A stretch of DNA of 64,000 nt from Halobaculum marinum (GCF_029338555.1 NZ_CP119991.1:186001-250000), one strand, 5' to 3'. Counted from the first letter of the stretch, positions 51,900 to 62,353 are shown. Numbers and translations are program-made. The notes: a model not told the origin generated them from the letters alone.

Positions 51900-53639
51900 T
51901 CACCCGTCTCCCAATAGGTCAACTTCACCAGTCGAATCACCCCCACCCATGTCCGCATCTTCGGAACGTGTTGGATGCTCTCGTCGCTGCTCGTTCGCGG
52001 CTCGCCACCTCTCTGTTGCTGGGATGCTGTCCGCGCCGTGCTGAGTGTGTCGCTGTCGGACATGAATCAGGGCAGGCGTATTCATCGCGTCTCCAGATAC
52101 CACTGCTTGCCCCGGAGTGAGTCCCGGTAGTTCACGAAGCACATCTTCACCAGCGGCCTCAACACTACTCTCGATCGCCTTCTGATCCGTCGGGTTCTGT
52201 ATCTTCATCGTGACCTGTGTCCCACACTGTGAGAGGACGTCTTGGTCGATCTTCGACGGGCGCTGGCTGATGATGCCGAGTCCAAATCCGAACTTCCGAC
52301 CCTCAGAGGTGATCGTCCGCATGATACCCAACGAGGGGGCGGCACCGGTCGCTGGCGCGAATCTGTGGCCCTCCTCGAACAGCGAGAACAGCGGGAAGTC
52401 GATGATGTCGCCGTTGAAGTCCGGGTCATCACCACGTCCACGAACGGCGGCCAGTCGTGCCTGATACAATCGACGGAGGAGCACCGTCGCAATCATCTGT
52501 TGGTCGCGGCGACTCAGCGTGTCCATCTGGAGGACAGTACATCGGCCTGGGGCAACCAAGTCATCGAGCGGGACATTGACGTCCGTCGTGAACAGCTCGT
52601 TCCGCTGGATAGAGCGTCGAAGACGCCACTCCAGTGCTCCGACACTCGCATCATCGGGACCGTACTGATTCCGCATCTCATCCAGCAGTTCGTCGACGCC
52701 CCATGTCCGAGATTCTCGCTGCTGCATCGCTCGCCACCCTCCAGCGAGTCGTTCCTGCATCCGGTCGCTGGGGTTGTCGAGGATGGCCATAACGTCTCCA
52801 ACACTCAGTTCCGAAATCCGGATGCGGAGGTTTTCGGGGTTGAAGTACTCAACCTCAGGTCGGTACCCATCTTCGCCAGCGAACCTCCCACCTCCTCGCA
52901 TCTCCGATAAACTCCCGTACTCCCCGTGTGGATCGAACACCAGCAGTGACGCTCGAACGTCTGGCTTCATCATCTCCTCCATCAGGACACCGGCAGTGTA
53001 CGACTTCCCAGAGCCAGTGGATGCGAGGATTGCCAGGTGTGTCGCAGCGAATTCGTCGATGGGGACGTGGACGTCTACCGCACCCGCCTCGCGATTGAGT
53101 AACCACCCCATGTGAGCGAGTCCGTCTCGCGTGGCGACGTCGACCGAACCCATGTCTACCTCGCCACTCTCGTTACGAGCGTCTTCAGCACCGATCCCGA
53201 GGTTCGGGAGGACAGTTTCCAACATCGCATCCGGGGCGGTGCGAAGTTTCGTTCCCGACCGTGGGAGTTGGCGCGGATTGGAGAACGTCTGCATGTCAGT
53301 GTCGTAGAAACCGATGACTATCGCCTCAAGGCGATAGAGATCGATATCCTCCGTTGGGACTCCAAGCGTTCCAGCGACTGCCTCTGGCGCAACATGCGGA
53401 TCTGCCATGAACGTCTCTGGCAGCCCTCTTGCCTGCTCCCGATTGGTCACGCGAGCGATGACATCCCGAGGTGTCCCTTCGACAGTCACCGAGTATGTGA
53501 TGAACTCGCCGGTCTTCACCGCCTGCTCATCCGGGGTGACGATGAAGAACTCGTTCGGGCCATCCCCCGGGCCAGCTACGGTACCGATAAGGCCTCCATC
53601 GCTCCCGGACGACGTGGACGAGGTGTGTGGTGTACTCAT
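51900..53639 (-). CDS. HerA-like DNA translocase
   Basis: 579 residues from ATG 53639. Residues 15-115 form a HAS-barrel-like beta domain. Walker A is ASTGSGKS at 206-213; a Walker B-like FPLFSLFEEGHRF lies near 395, and a Q-x-x-x-Q/IISQRPSKID stretch follows. These are HerA-FtsK features of a hexameric pump. It partners NurA in end resection. The last gene of a minus-strand cluster; its ATG overlaps the stop of the HAS-barrel gene (ATGA). Confidence 0.85.
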   Translation of the reverse strand: MSTPHTSSTSSGSDGGLIGTVAGPGDGPNEFFIVTPDEQAVKTGEFITYSVTVEGTPRDVIARVTNREQARGLPETFMADPHVAPEAVAGTLGVPTEDIDLYRLEAIVIGFYDTDMQTFSNPRQLPRSGTKLRTAPDAMLETVLPNLGIGAEDARNESGEVDMGSVDVATRDGLAHMGWLLNREAGAVDVHVPIDEFAATHLAILASTGSGKSYTAGVLMEEMMKPDVRASLLVFDPHGEYGSLSEMRGGGRFAGEDGYRPEVEYFNPENLRIRISELSVGDVMAILDNPSDRMQERLAGGWRAMQQRESRTWGVDELLDEMRNQYGPDDASVGALEWRLRRSIQRNELFTTDVNVPLDDLVAPGRCTVLQMDTLSRRDQQMIATVLLRRLYQARLAAVRGRGDDPDFNGDIIDFPLFSLFEEGHRFAPATGAAPSLGIMRTITSEGRKFGFGLGIISQRPSKIDQDVLSQCGTQVTMKIQNPTDQKAIESSVEAAGEDVLRELPGLTPGQAVVSGDAMNTPALIHVRQRHTQHGADSIPATERWRAANEQRREHPTRSEDADMGGGDSTGEVDLLGDG

Positions 53640-54316
53640 CGCATCACCCCCCGGTCGACAGACGACTGCCATCGGATGTCCTTCTCGATGACGTTCAGGA
53701 CTCGCTGGTGTTCCTCTGCGGGGAACGACTCACGGAGGCGTTCCACCAGTGCCAGTGTCACCTCTGCACCGAGTGGACCGGCGACATCCAGCAGGCGTTC
53801 GATGTACGCGAGTTGAAGCCGACCGTCTTCGGTGTTATGAAATTCGCGGGTTACGCCGTCCGGACATTGTTCGACGATATCCTCGACGGCGAGTGTCCAC
53901 CGCGGCATCTGGTGGCTGGGGTTCTCAATGGTCGCATCTTTGGTAACCTCCGCGACTCCCAACAACGCGACTCCCGCGAACTTCGTCCGTTCCTCGACGT
54001 ATCCCGGTGTGAACTGCGGTTGGTCACCCTGTGCAAGTCGCGGTCCGGACCGACCCTGGTCGGGATCAACCAGTTGGGTGTCGTAGATGACGCCCATCAC
54101 GATGTACTCGTCTCCTTGAATCGTCTTCTCGATGAAAACTGGTTGGCCGAACCCACATTCGTCAGGGGAAGGGGCACGCTCGCGGTCGGTCTCGTTGTAG
54201 ATTTCGACCGTGTAATCCATGTGGCTGTTCGAACTCACGATACTACCGATCGCGAGACAGTCGTCGGTTCGGTCTCGCTGTGTGTCGGACTGGTCCGTCA
54301 GTGGTGCGTCGCTCAT
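53636..54316 (-). CDS. HAS-barrel-like accessory protein
   Basis: 226 residues. The first 120 residues (DCLAIGSIVSSNSHMDYTVE, GFGQPVFIEKTIQGDEYIVM, GVIYDTQLV) match the HAS-barrel that HerA carries at its N-terminus. The rest (RWTLAVEDIVEQCPDGVTRE) is acidic and helical. It may dock NurA or load HerA. It lies between NurA (82 bp) and HerA (4-bp overlap). Confidence 0.65.
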   Translation of the reverse strand: MSDAPLTDQSDTQRDRTDDCLAIGSIVSSNSHMDYTVEIYNETDRERAPSPDECGFGQPVFIEKTIQGDEYIVMGVIYDTQLVDPDQGRSGPRLAQGDQPQFTPGYVEERTKFAGVALLGVAEVTKDATIENPSHQMPRWTLAVEDIVEQCPDGVTREFHNTEDGRLQLAYIERLLDVAGPLGAEVTLALVERLRESFPAEEHQRVLNVIEKDIRWQSSVDRGVMR

Positions 54317-54398
54317 TGGTCGTGGTTAGTCGTGGAGATAACGGCTCCATTACCGTGATCGGGGTGCGGTTCTGTTGGCTCTCTGTGTGGCGCATGGG

Positions 54399-55673
54399 TC
54401 ATCGTCGTCGGAGTTCCTTGCTCAGTGCCTTCGCGTCCCACTCCAGCGGGATGTCGTTCGTCTCGGCCCACTTCTGTAGTAGGCGAAGGAACTGCTGTCG
54501 GTCACGTTGATCGAGTACAGCGTCGGTGTCCGCCTGCTGGAGTACTTCTGGATACCCCCGTCCGACGCCTGATTCGGCACGGACGACGTCCAGCGTGTAT
54601 TCGTACAGGTCCGCGTATCCGGACGGCCCGTCCGTCTCCAGCATCCATCCGGGGAACTCCAGCCGGTCGAGCCCCTCGCCCGGTGGGACTTTGAGATACG
54701 AGAAGTGAATCTCGTGGCCGAAATCGTACTGCACCCCGCAGTACGATACGGTGAGGGCATCGACACTCCCATCACGTCGACAGAGGAACGGCACTGTCGA
54801 GTCTCCCCAAGGGCTCATCATCCCAGCCAGCACACGGGCATCGGGGATGGTACGATCTGCACCCAGTTCATCCTGAAGCAGGAGCCGGGTCATCTTCGAC
54901 AGTTCGACGGCGTTTGTGCCTGCGACGTACCCGACGACTGGTATCCGGTGATGCTGGCTCGCGGCGAGGAGTCGACTGATGGCCGAGAGGTATCGATCTC
55001 GGACTGCCGGTCGTTTCGGGTTTGCGAATGACGCCACGAGCGGGCCGTCGTAAAGGACGACTGGACGACGTTTTAGTTCCCCACGCTCGTACTCCCCTGC
55101 CAGGTCTTCAATCCGTTCGACAAGGAGGGATGCTTCGTGGTCGTACCGTTCGAGGCCGACAAGCGAACTGTCGACGAATCGGTACTCGTCGCCGCCGTTG
55201 TCGCCTCCGGAACGGGTCACGTCCATCGGGCCGAGGAGTCGCCCCTCTCTCCCGCGTTCGAGTTTTCCCTCGGGGGAGTGGTGGTTGAGACACCACGCAG
55301 CCTGCACGTACGCGAGTGGAACATTGAACTGGGTCGTCGGGGGGATCTCAGATCCGTCGACTGCCAGCATCGGGACGTCCATCAGGAGGTCCCGTGCCCA
55401 GTCGTTGACCGCCTCGTGGCTGTCCCAGGCGTCCGATACCTCGTGGTGAATCACAAGTGAGTCTGCACTGTCGAATCTGTCTGTCGGGAGGGCCCCCGGG
55501 TACGACGAAGACGACAGATCGAAGCGGAGCTCACTCGCGTCACCCATCTCCGGAAGTCGGCGAAAGGCGTCTTGATAGCGTTCGACGAGGTCGTCATCAT
55601 CCTCCAAATACGATCGGATGACGTCGACGTTGTCGTCAAGCGCCGCCGCGACTTCGGCTTTGTCGAACACCAT
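54399..55673 (-). CDS. nurA: NurA-like nuclease
   Basis: 424 residues. AVDGSEIPPTTQFNVPLAYV near 105 carries the first catalytic Asp; VVLYDGPLVASFANPKRP near 205 the second; a C-terminal EFPGWMLETDGPSGY-like stretch fits the family's dimer region. Its ATG shares one base with the Rad50 stop (TGATG). NurA works with HerA to resect DNA ends. Confidence 0.8.
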   Translation of the reverse strand: MVFDKAEVAAALDDNVDVIRSYLEDDDDLVERYQDAFRRLPEMGDASELRFDLSSSSYPGALPTDRFDSADSLVIHHEVSDAWDSHEAVNDWARDLLMDVPMLAVDGSEIPPTTQFNVPLAYVQAAWCLNHHSPEGKLERGREGRLLGPMDVTRSGGDNGGDEYRFVDSSLVGLERYDHEASLLVERIEDLAGEYERGELKRRPVVLYDGPLVASFANPKRPAVRDRYLSAISRLLAASQHHRIPVVGYVAGTNAVELSKMTRLLLQDELGADRTIPDARVLAGMMSPWGDSTVPFLCRRDGSVDALTVSYCGVQYDFGHEIHFSYLKVPPGEGLDRLEFPGWMLETDGPSGYADLYEYTLDVVRAESGVGRGYPEVLQQADTDAVLDQRDRQQFLRLLQKWAETNDIPLEWDAKALSKELRRR

Positions 55674-58384
55674 CAGTCGCTCATCACCTCCGAGGTCTGG
55701 TCGGGTTTCTCGATGGTGATGCTGTAGTCGGTCATCGAGTCGAACGTGGAGTCGTGGCTGATGACGGTTAACTGATCGAACGCGTCCAACCTGTTGAGTT
55801 GTCCGACGAGGTTCGCCTTTTTGTCCTCGTCGAGGTTCGCCGTCGGTTCATCGAGGAACGCAATACCGAGCCCGGAGATCTGTTCCAGAATGGCCAGTCG
55901 GACTGCGAGAGCCGCAGCCATCTTCTCGCCGCCGGAGAGCGTGGAGAAGGACTTCCGAACGTCAGCGTCGACGACGACGATGTCGTAGTCCGACGTCCAC
56001 TCCAGTTGCTCGGCCTTCCGGCCCCGAATCGACCGGAAGATGGTGTCAGCGCGCGTTCCGATGCGGTCTGTAATCACGTTTCGCATCTTCGGTCCGGCTG
56101 CACGGACGTTGTCGCGTACCCACGTCGCGAACTGCTGGTCCGCCGCGAGTTCGCGCAGCGTGTCGACTTTCTCTTCCCGCTCAGCTAGTTTCTCCTCTAA
56201 CTCCTCGACTTCGGCTGCGACTCCCTCTAGTTCGTCTTCCTTCGCGCCCATCATGCCATTGAGGGTGTTAATTCGTCCCCTGAGTTCCTCTATCTCCTCG
56301 GAGAGGGACTCGAACTCGTCCTCGTCGAACGATTCCTTTACGTTCTCAAGGTCCTCGTTCAACTGCTCGTGTTCGTCACGAAGGTCCGCGGACTCTTGTT
56401 CAATCTCCGCTACCGTCTCCTCTCGTGCTTCCAGTTTGTCGGCTGTCTGCCGGTTTCGTTCGAACTGCTGGTAATCGTCTTCGTTCTCCCTCAGCGTCGC
56501 TTTCACGCCCTCGAGTTCGTCTTCGACATCGCCGAACGCAGCTATTTCTTCGTCCAGCTGCGCCATTTCGGCATCGACCGATCCGATCGACTCTTCGACG
56601 TCCACGAGGTCGTCCGGGGCATCGGCGTACTCTTCTGCTTGGACTTTCGCCGTTTGGAAGGCATCTTTCGCTTCCTCTAGCGAGTCTCGCTCGTCCTTGA
56701 GGTCGGGTATCTTTTCAATCCCTTCGGAGAGTGAGGCGATCTTATCACGAGTCTCATCGCGCTCTTCGGCCAGGTCACCGAGGACCTCTCGGAGTTTTTC
56801 TGCCCGGTTCCTGTGCATATCCAACTGTGCGACCCGTTTTTCGACCCGTTCGGCCTCCTCGAGTTTGTCTTGAACTTCGGAAAGTTCCTCTTCGAGGTCT
56901 TGGCGTTCGGATTGAACCCCCTCGAGGCGCTCCTCCCGCTCTTCGATGGTTTCCGTCCGATGCTCACCTTCCAGCGGTTTCCCGCAGGTCGGACACGGGG
57001 CATCTGCATCAGCGTCTCGGAGACGGTCGAGCCGTTCGCGGAGATCGGACGCTTCTGATTTCAGTGACGCCAGTTCGCCCTTCACGTCACTAATGCGGTC
57101 CCGAATATCGCCGGCATCCGCTACCTCGGCTGCCTCGCGCTCGATTTCCTCTATCGTTTGGACTGTTCGGCGGAGCTCAGCGAGGTCTTCGCGGGCATCA
57201 GCATCGATTGAGTCGATCTCGCCACGAAGTCGTTCTACGGTCTCGCGGTCGGCCTCGAGATCGGAGATCCGATCGTCAAGTTCTTCGTATCGCTCTTTGT
57301 CCTCCCGGTGCTCCTCGATTTTCTCCTTGGCCTGTTCGTACTTCTCTACTTGCTCCTGGAGGGTCTCTTTTCGCGTCTGGAGACGACCACGTTCACCGTC
57401 CAACTCCTGCTGCACCTCGCGTAACTCGTTCAGCTCTGCGACTTCCTCTTCGAGGTCGTCCTGCCGTTCTTTTGCTTCGGTGTACTCTTCGTATCCTTCA
57501 CGAGCGGCCTCACACTTGTCGACCGCTTGCCGTGCAGCCTCAAGTTCTTTCTTCGCGTCTCCAAGCGAGTCCTCTTTCGCCTCGATGGCCTGCTCCTTCT
57601 GCTGGATCTCTGTTTCGAGCTCTTCGATGCGCTTGCGGATCTCGTCCAGCTCTCCGTATCGGTCCTCGACCTCGGAAAGTTCAGAACGTGCCGATTCGAT
57701 CTCACCGGCAATCCGTTCGACTTCCTCCTCGAGTTTCTTCTTGTCCTCACGTTCCTTGGGGAGACTCTGTACTTCGCCTGTGAGTTCGCGAATATCTTCT
57801 CGCACACGCTGACGCTCCGCTCCGATCTCGTCTGGAACTCCTTTCAGAACGTTCCAAGAGTCCTCGTAGGCATCGATGCCGAGGAGTTCGTCGAACGTCT
57901 TCTGTCGGTTTCGGGCGGTCTGTGCGAAATCGGAGAGGAATCGTGTCTGCGGGACACCAACGCACGACTCCCAGAGTTTGCTCAGTTCGTCTCCGTCCTC
58001 GAGGTCGAACTTCGAACAGAGCCACTGCACGAGTGATTTTTTCGAGTCGATGTCCTGGTCGACCCACTCGTAGTTTTGACTGTCGTATCTTGCGACACCG
58101 TATTTCGAATACCCCGCAGACCGGGTCACGCGGTACTGCTGCCCGTCTTCGCGCTCGTCCAACTCAAGGGTGACTTCGACGGTGCCGGACGAGGCGCCCT
58201 CACGGACGAACTCGCTGTTGTTGAACGGAAGCGAGTCGAAGAGGGCGAACCCAATCGCCTCTTGTATCGTCGATTTACCGGAGCCGTTCTCCCCGAGGAT
58301 TGCCGTGACGCCCTCCTGTAGCGGCACCTCTGTTCTGTCCTCGTACGACTTGATGTTCTCCAGGGTAACACCGAGTATCTTCAT
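55673..58384 (-). CDS. rad50: Rad50/SbcC-type SMC-like ATPase
   Basis: 903 residues. Walker A GENGSGKST at 31-39. A zinc hook CPTCGKP lies near 462. Two long charged coiled coils flank it. The ABC signature STLSGGEKMAAALA and Walker B GIAFLDEPTANLD stand near 810-850. It overlaps Mre11 by four bases (ATGA). Works with Mre11 to bind and open DNA ends. Confidence 0.9.
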   Translation of the reverse strand: MKILGVTLENIKSYEDRTEVPLQEGVTAILGENGSGKSTIQEAIGFALFDSLPFNNSEFVREGASSGTVEVTLELDEREDGQQYRVTRSAGYSKYGVARYDSQNYEWVDQDIDSKKSLVQWLCSKFDLEDGDELSKLWESCVGVPQTRFLSDFAQTARNRQKTFDELLGIDAYEDSWNVLKGVPDEIGAERQRVREDIRELTGEVQSLPKEREDKKKLEEEVERIAGEIESARSELSEVEDRYGELDEIRKRIEELETEIQQKEQAIEAKEDSLGDAKKELEAARQAVDKCEAAREGYEEYTEAKERQDDLEEEVAELNELREVQQELDGERGRLQTRKETLQEQVEKYEQAKEKIEEHREDKERYEELDDRISDLEADRETVERLRGEIDSIDADAREDLAELRRTVQTIEEIEREAAEVADAGDIRDRISDVKGELASLKSEASDLRERLDRLRDADADAPCPTCGKPLEGEHRTETIEEREERLEGVQSERQDLEEELSEVQDKLEEAERVEKRVAQLDMHRNRAEKLREVLGDLAEERDETRDKIASLSEGIEKIPDLKDERDSLEEAKDAFQTAKVQAEEYADAPDDLVDVEESIGSVDAEMAQLDEEIAAFGDVEDELEGVKATLRENEDDYQQFERNRQTADKLEAREETVAEIEQESADLRDEHEQLNEDLENVKESFDEDEFESLSEEIEELRGRINTLNGMMGAKEDELEGVAAEVEELEEKLAEREEKVDTLRELAADQQFATWVRDNVRAAGPKMRNVITDRIGTRADTIFRSIRGRKAEQLEWTSDYDIVVVDADVRKSFSTLSGGEKMAAALAVRLAILEQISGLGIAFLDEPTANLDEDKKANLVGQLNRLDAFDQLTVISHDSTFDSMTDYSITIEKPDQTSEVMSD

Positions 58385-59871
58385 TCTGCATCACCTCCAG
58401 AGGCAGCAGCACTCTGTTGTTCAGCCGTACTTTCATCGGTATGTTCACCTTCGGTGAAGGGATCCTCGGCCACGTCCAGTGAGACATCCATTGTAGCGCC
58501 GGGGAATAGCTCCCGGCGACTACCAGAGACGACGTCGACGATGTCGTCTGTGCTCTCCCCGCTCTGTGCCATCCGATGGGCATCGCCGAGGAGTGTCGCC
58601 ACCTCGTCGGCGTGATCACTATACTCGGACTCGGTGGCGATCGTCACAAACACTCGTTGCTCCAGTGCTGCGGTCTGTAATCGCCCGTCGACGAACACCT
58701 CGTCGTCGGCGAGTTCCGCCAGCAGTTCTTGAATTTCAGCAGTAGTGACCCGGCTGGTGTTCGTTTGTACGTATAGAGCGTGGTAAACAGTCTCTGCTCG
58801 GTCAGCGAGCTCGTCCACTCGGAAGCTTCCTCGGTCGAACTGGAGCGTTCCCTCGAACCGGAGATCGATCATCGGCTCGCGACGGTCACTCCCCCACAGG
58901 AACTCCTCGCGGTCTGTGTACCTCTGAAGAGCTCCCTGCTCGTCCTCCAAGTGGTCGCGGAACGCGGTTTCGAGCTCACCAGCCGATTCGTAAGGAGTCA
59001 CGTCGAACTCGATGGTGTAGAACGGACGGCGTCGCGAATGGTTATGTTCGACATCGTGTGCGAGTCTCCCTGGGCCATCGTAATCGTCGTCGACCTGGGT
59101 CAGATTCACGCTGTAGTAGCCGTGGTCCCAGTCGTCTCGGGCCTCTGACGTGGAGTGTGCCTCTGGCGAACCGGGGTTGTAGATCCATCCACTCGCGTCG
59201 TATCGTTTATGTATGTGGCCCAGCGCGAGGTAGTCGACCACTTCACGCACATCCCGGAGTTCTGCGTGTGTCACGTTTCCACCGAGTGCTGGTACCTCGT
59301 CTTCGATCCCGAAGTGTGACAGAAGAACCGTGTAGTCGGGGTGGCCGTGCTCTTCTGCCGTCTCTCCGATGCCCTTTGCGACCTTCTCCAGCGCGGTGTC
59401 TGTTCGTGCACCCCGCCACTGCAATCCAAACACGCGGACCGTGCCGGAATCCGTCTCGATGTCGTAGAACCCGGCGTCCTCACCGGGTTCGTTTGGGTCG
59501 TGCGGTTCGAAAGTGGCTGCTTCCGGGCCGCTCTCTAAGTCAGCTTCGAGGAGAACGATATGCCCGCGGCGGTGGAGGTAGTTCAGCCACGTAACGTCGC
59601 GTGGCGTCAAGTTCTCGTCGTGGTTCCCGCGTGAGACGAGGACAGGGACGTCGTCAGGGACGACACTGAGACCCTTTTCTGCCGCTTCCAGCACCTTTGG
59701 ACGGAGGTCCCGCGAGTGGAACAGATCCCCCGGCAGAAGGATGGCGTCCGGGTCGTCCCGCATGATGAGTTGTAACGTTGTCTTGAAGGTGCTCGTCATG
59801 TCGTCTTCGCGCTGATTCAGTCCGTACTGACGGTGGCCGAGATGGATGTCGGCAAGGTGTCCGAGATTCAT
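58381..59871 (-). CDS. mre11: Mre11/SbcD-type nuclease
   Basis: 496 residues. Phosphoesterase motifs: DIHLG at 8-12, GDLFHS at 48-53, RGNHDE at 81-86, LSHFG near 184, ALGHIHKRYD near 218. The C-terminal half carries capping and Rad50-binding parts. The start at 59871 follows a 184-bp gap that may hold a promoter (TTTTAAGTG near 60000). Confidence 0.9.
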   Translation of the reverse strand: MNLGHLADIHLGHRQYGLNQREDDMTSTFKTTLQLIMRDDPDAILLPGDLFHSRDLRPKVLEAAEKGLSVVPDDVPVLVSRGNHDENLTPRDVTWLNYLHRRGHIVLLEADLESGPEAATFEPHDPNEPGEDAGFYDIETDSGTVRVFGLQWRGARTDTALEKVAKGIGETAEEHGHPDYTVLLSHFGIEDEVPALGGNVTHAELRDVREVVDYLALGHIHKRYDASGWIYNPGSPEAHSTSEARDDWDHGYYSVNLTQVDDDYDGPGRLAHDVEHNHSRRRPFYTIEFDVTPYESAGELETAFRDHLEDEQGALQRYTDREEFLWGSDRREPMIDLRFEGTLQFDRGSFRVDELADRAETVYHALYVQTNTSRVTTAEIQELLAELADDEVFVDGRLQTAALEQRVFVTIATESEYSDHADEVATLLGDAHRMAQSGESTDDIVDVVSGSRRELFPGATMDVSLDVAEDPFTEGEHTDESTAEQQSAAASGGDAE

Positions 59872-60055
59872 TGGATGAGTTCCATGATGGGTGGCGTTTT
59901 GTCGTTCTGTCCGAAGTGAATCCGCAGCAAGGCGGGGAATGCCGAATCAGGCCGAGATCCTGTGTGTGTAAGTGAACAGTTCTCCCGGTGGCAGACACTT
60001 AAAATCGTGTAAGCCAGGGTGAAAGTGAGCGTGGCGTATCGATGGTTGACCGGGA

Positions 60056-62122
60056 TCACGGTCGCCTCCACAAGCGGGCAAGAAACCCGTGAGTTTCAGG
60101 TTCAATTCCCGTCCACTCGTAGAACCGTTCGGGTTGTTCAAACTGGATACGGGTACGCTGAATCTCGGTGCGGATAGTCGACGGAACTACCTTGTCGTAC
60201 TTGTGGACCGCATAGCCGTCCAGGTTCTCCGAGAAGTCTGCCAGCAGAATTCCGTTCTCTTCCCGTATGTTAAACAGCCCAGTCCGGTAGGCTCGGACCC
60301 ACTTTCGTCGACCATGGTCGTGGATCCTTTCGGCGGGTGCTTCCGCGGGGAAATAGTCTGGACGGTCACGACCTGCGTAATCGTAGAGGTCGCAGAAGAC
60401 CTCACGGGCGACTGCCAGTTTATCTTCCTGGTCAGGGAGTCGAATCTCCTTCTGGAACAGCAGGTGGGCGAACCACGAGAACAACAGATTGCGCTTCTTG
60501 ATGAGCCGAGCTGTCTCCTCCCTTTCGTGCCCTTCGACATTGAACACCACGTCGAACTCGAGCATCTTCATCCGGGTTCGGTACTCGGACTTCGGGTTGC
60601 CGTCGTTCGACGTGAAAATGAACGTGGGGAACGCGACCGAACCGTCCCACGCCCCCGTCCAGTAGGTTTTCACGATATCTCGCTCGACCCGGTCCTTGTC
60701 CACGTCGTCCACCAAGAACGGAAAGACAGTGTTCGACGCCCGGCAGCGATCGATGGCGTCTTTTGTGAACTGCTGTCCCTCGACCGGTGCAGCAACAACC
60801 CCGTTCGAAATGATGTTGGCTGCGAAACGGAGGAACATCCCCTTTCCGGAGTCGTTCTGGCCGTGCACGTAGAGGAAGGGCAAATCCTTGTCAAGCTCTG
60901 CCCCATCGCGGTTCGCATACTCCTGTGCAAAGTAGTTCGCGAAGGGCGCCCAGAAGACGTAGATGATGGCCTCGTAGAAGTGGGCCATCGTCTCCTGTGG
61001 CCGCTTCGCGTCACCGAAGCGTTCGACGGTCTCGATGTACTCTTCGATGTGTGCAAGAGCCTCGTCAACCTCGGCGGGGTCGTCCGGCAGTGGTGCCGTC
61101 ATCTCCAGTGTAGTATTGTCTAACTGCATGCGTACGATCTGCTTGTCCCGGTTGACCCACATAGTCGGAAAGTCGTCGTTGAACGCACGCAGGTAGCGGT
61201 CAAACCCGGCCGCGGACCCGCGTAGTTCGGTTGGCTTGACCGAGACGTTATGCCGTGAGAGCGTCGGCTCGGCACTCTTGATAGGTTCTTCGAGGCCCTG
61301 TGGGGACAGTCGCATCTGCTGATTCGACTGCACGTCGGTGTCCTCTACAGCACCACTGCCATCGGTTGGGAGCTTCACCACCTCGTCAGCCTCCTCCGAA
61401 TCAGTGACTACGTTGACTCGCCGAACGCGGCTCTCCTCCTCGTCGAACAGTTCGACGATACGCCGATGGAGGTCGCCAGTGGGGTTGTCGGAGGGGACCG
61501 TCCCATCTACCCAAAGGTCGAAAATTCGCTCACGCTCCTCTGGATCGTCTGTCTCGGCGAGTTGCTCGGTCAAATCACCCATGAATAGCTCACACTGCTC
61601 GCGGTGTGCTTCGTAGAAGCGCTGAGCGTACCCGTCGATAATCGAGTCGCCCTCGGTCCTGAAGGCGACGACCAAGTTCGTCTGGTTACCCGACCACGCT
61701 TCTTTGGACAGGTTGGGCGACCCGAAGACGACTAGACGAGACCCATCCGAATTCTCGGCGATGTACAGCTTGCTGTGCAGTGTGACACGCTTGTCGAGCG
61801 TGAACAGTTGCAACTGATCCTGTTCAAGTAAGTGATTCAGGTGCTTGGCGAGATCAAGGTCACCTTGGAGTTGCTTCCGGTACTTCGACTGTCGATGGTC
61901 TCCGATAACGACCTCCAGCTGTTCCAACTCCAAGTCGGCGCTGGCGAACAGTTTGTGAAGTACTTGTGGCGACTGAGAGTACGTGACCGCCCGCAGTGAT
62001 TTTGTCTCTCCAAAGTAGCCAACGAACGTCCGCCATGACCGCACCATGGCTAGCTCGAGTTCGACCGAAACCTCGCCATCTCCAGTCCATGAAGGGACTG
62101 ATATCGGTGTTTTGTATTCCAT
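60056..62122 (-). CDS. PLD-nuclease/SF3-like ATPase fusion
   Basis: 688 residues. The N-terminal 200 residues are PLD-like: one HxK motif HSKLYIAENSDG near 116 with FGSPNLSKEAW following. The middle is linker-like. The C-terminal half is an ATPase with Walker A HGQNDSGKG near 421, Walker B FLVDDVDK near 470 and a sensor IFTSNDGNPK, as in SF3/D5-like helicases or virus-type motors. An SD-like GGAGGT stands 12 nt before ATG 62122. It is the first gene of the HerA-NurA-Rad50-Mre11 cluster and is likely its specific nuclease/helicase partner. Confidence 0.75.
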   Translation of the reverse strand: MEYKTPISVPSWTGDGEVSVELELAMVRSWRTFVGYFGETKSLRAVTYSQSPQVLHKLFASADLELEQLEVVIGDHRQSKYRKQLQGDLDLAKHLNHLLEQDQLQLFTLDKRVTLHSKLYIAENSDGSRLVVFGSPNLSKEAWSGNQTNLVVAFRTEGDSIIDGYAQRFYEAHREQCELFMGDLTEQLAETDDPEERERIFDLWVDGTVPSDNPTGDLHRRIVELFDEEESRVRRVNVVTDSEEADEVVKLPTDGSGAVEDTDVQSNQQMRLSPQGLEEPIKSAEPTLSRHNVSVKPTELRGSAAGFDRYLRAFNDDFPTMWVNRDKQIVRMQLDNTTLEMTAPLPDDPAEVDEALAHIEEYIETVERFGDAKRPQETMAHFYEAIIYVFWAPFANYFAQEYANRDGAELDKDLPFLYVHGQNDSGKGMFLRFAANIISNGVVAAPVEGQQFTKDAIDRCRASNTVFPFLVDDVDKDRVERDIVKTYWTGAWDGSVAFPTFIFTSNDGNPKSEYRTRMKMLEFDVVFNVEGHEREETARLIKKRNLLFSWFAHLLFQKEIRLPDQEDKLAVAREVFCDLYDYAGRDRPDYFPAEAPAERIHDHGRRKWVRAYRTGLFNIREENGILLADFSENLDGYAVHKYDKVVPSTIRTEIQRTRIQFEQPERFYEWTGIEPETHGFLARLWRRP

Positions 62123-62353
62123 ATCGATATGTTACCTCCGATTGCTTACGGTGGTGTGCGTTTGCCGCACTGAACGCGGACGAGAGGCGCCGGACAGGGT
62201 ACCCGGCGTATGAACGCCCTTCGTTGAGTGCGACGACATTTTGACCCGATTGGTTGGGACATTAACAATTATAGCGTCGGTATTGACAGTGACAACTATG
62301 CCGCCACAGTTAGAATTAGTGTCATAACTAGGGTCTATTATATGTCCGAACAC

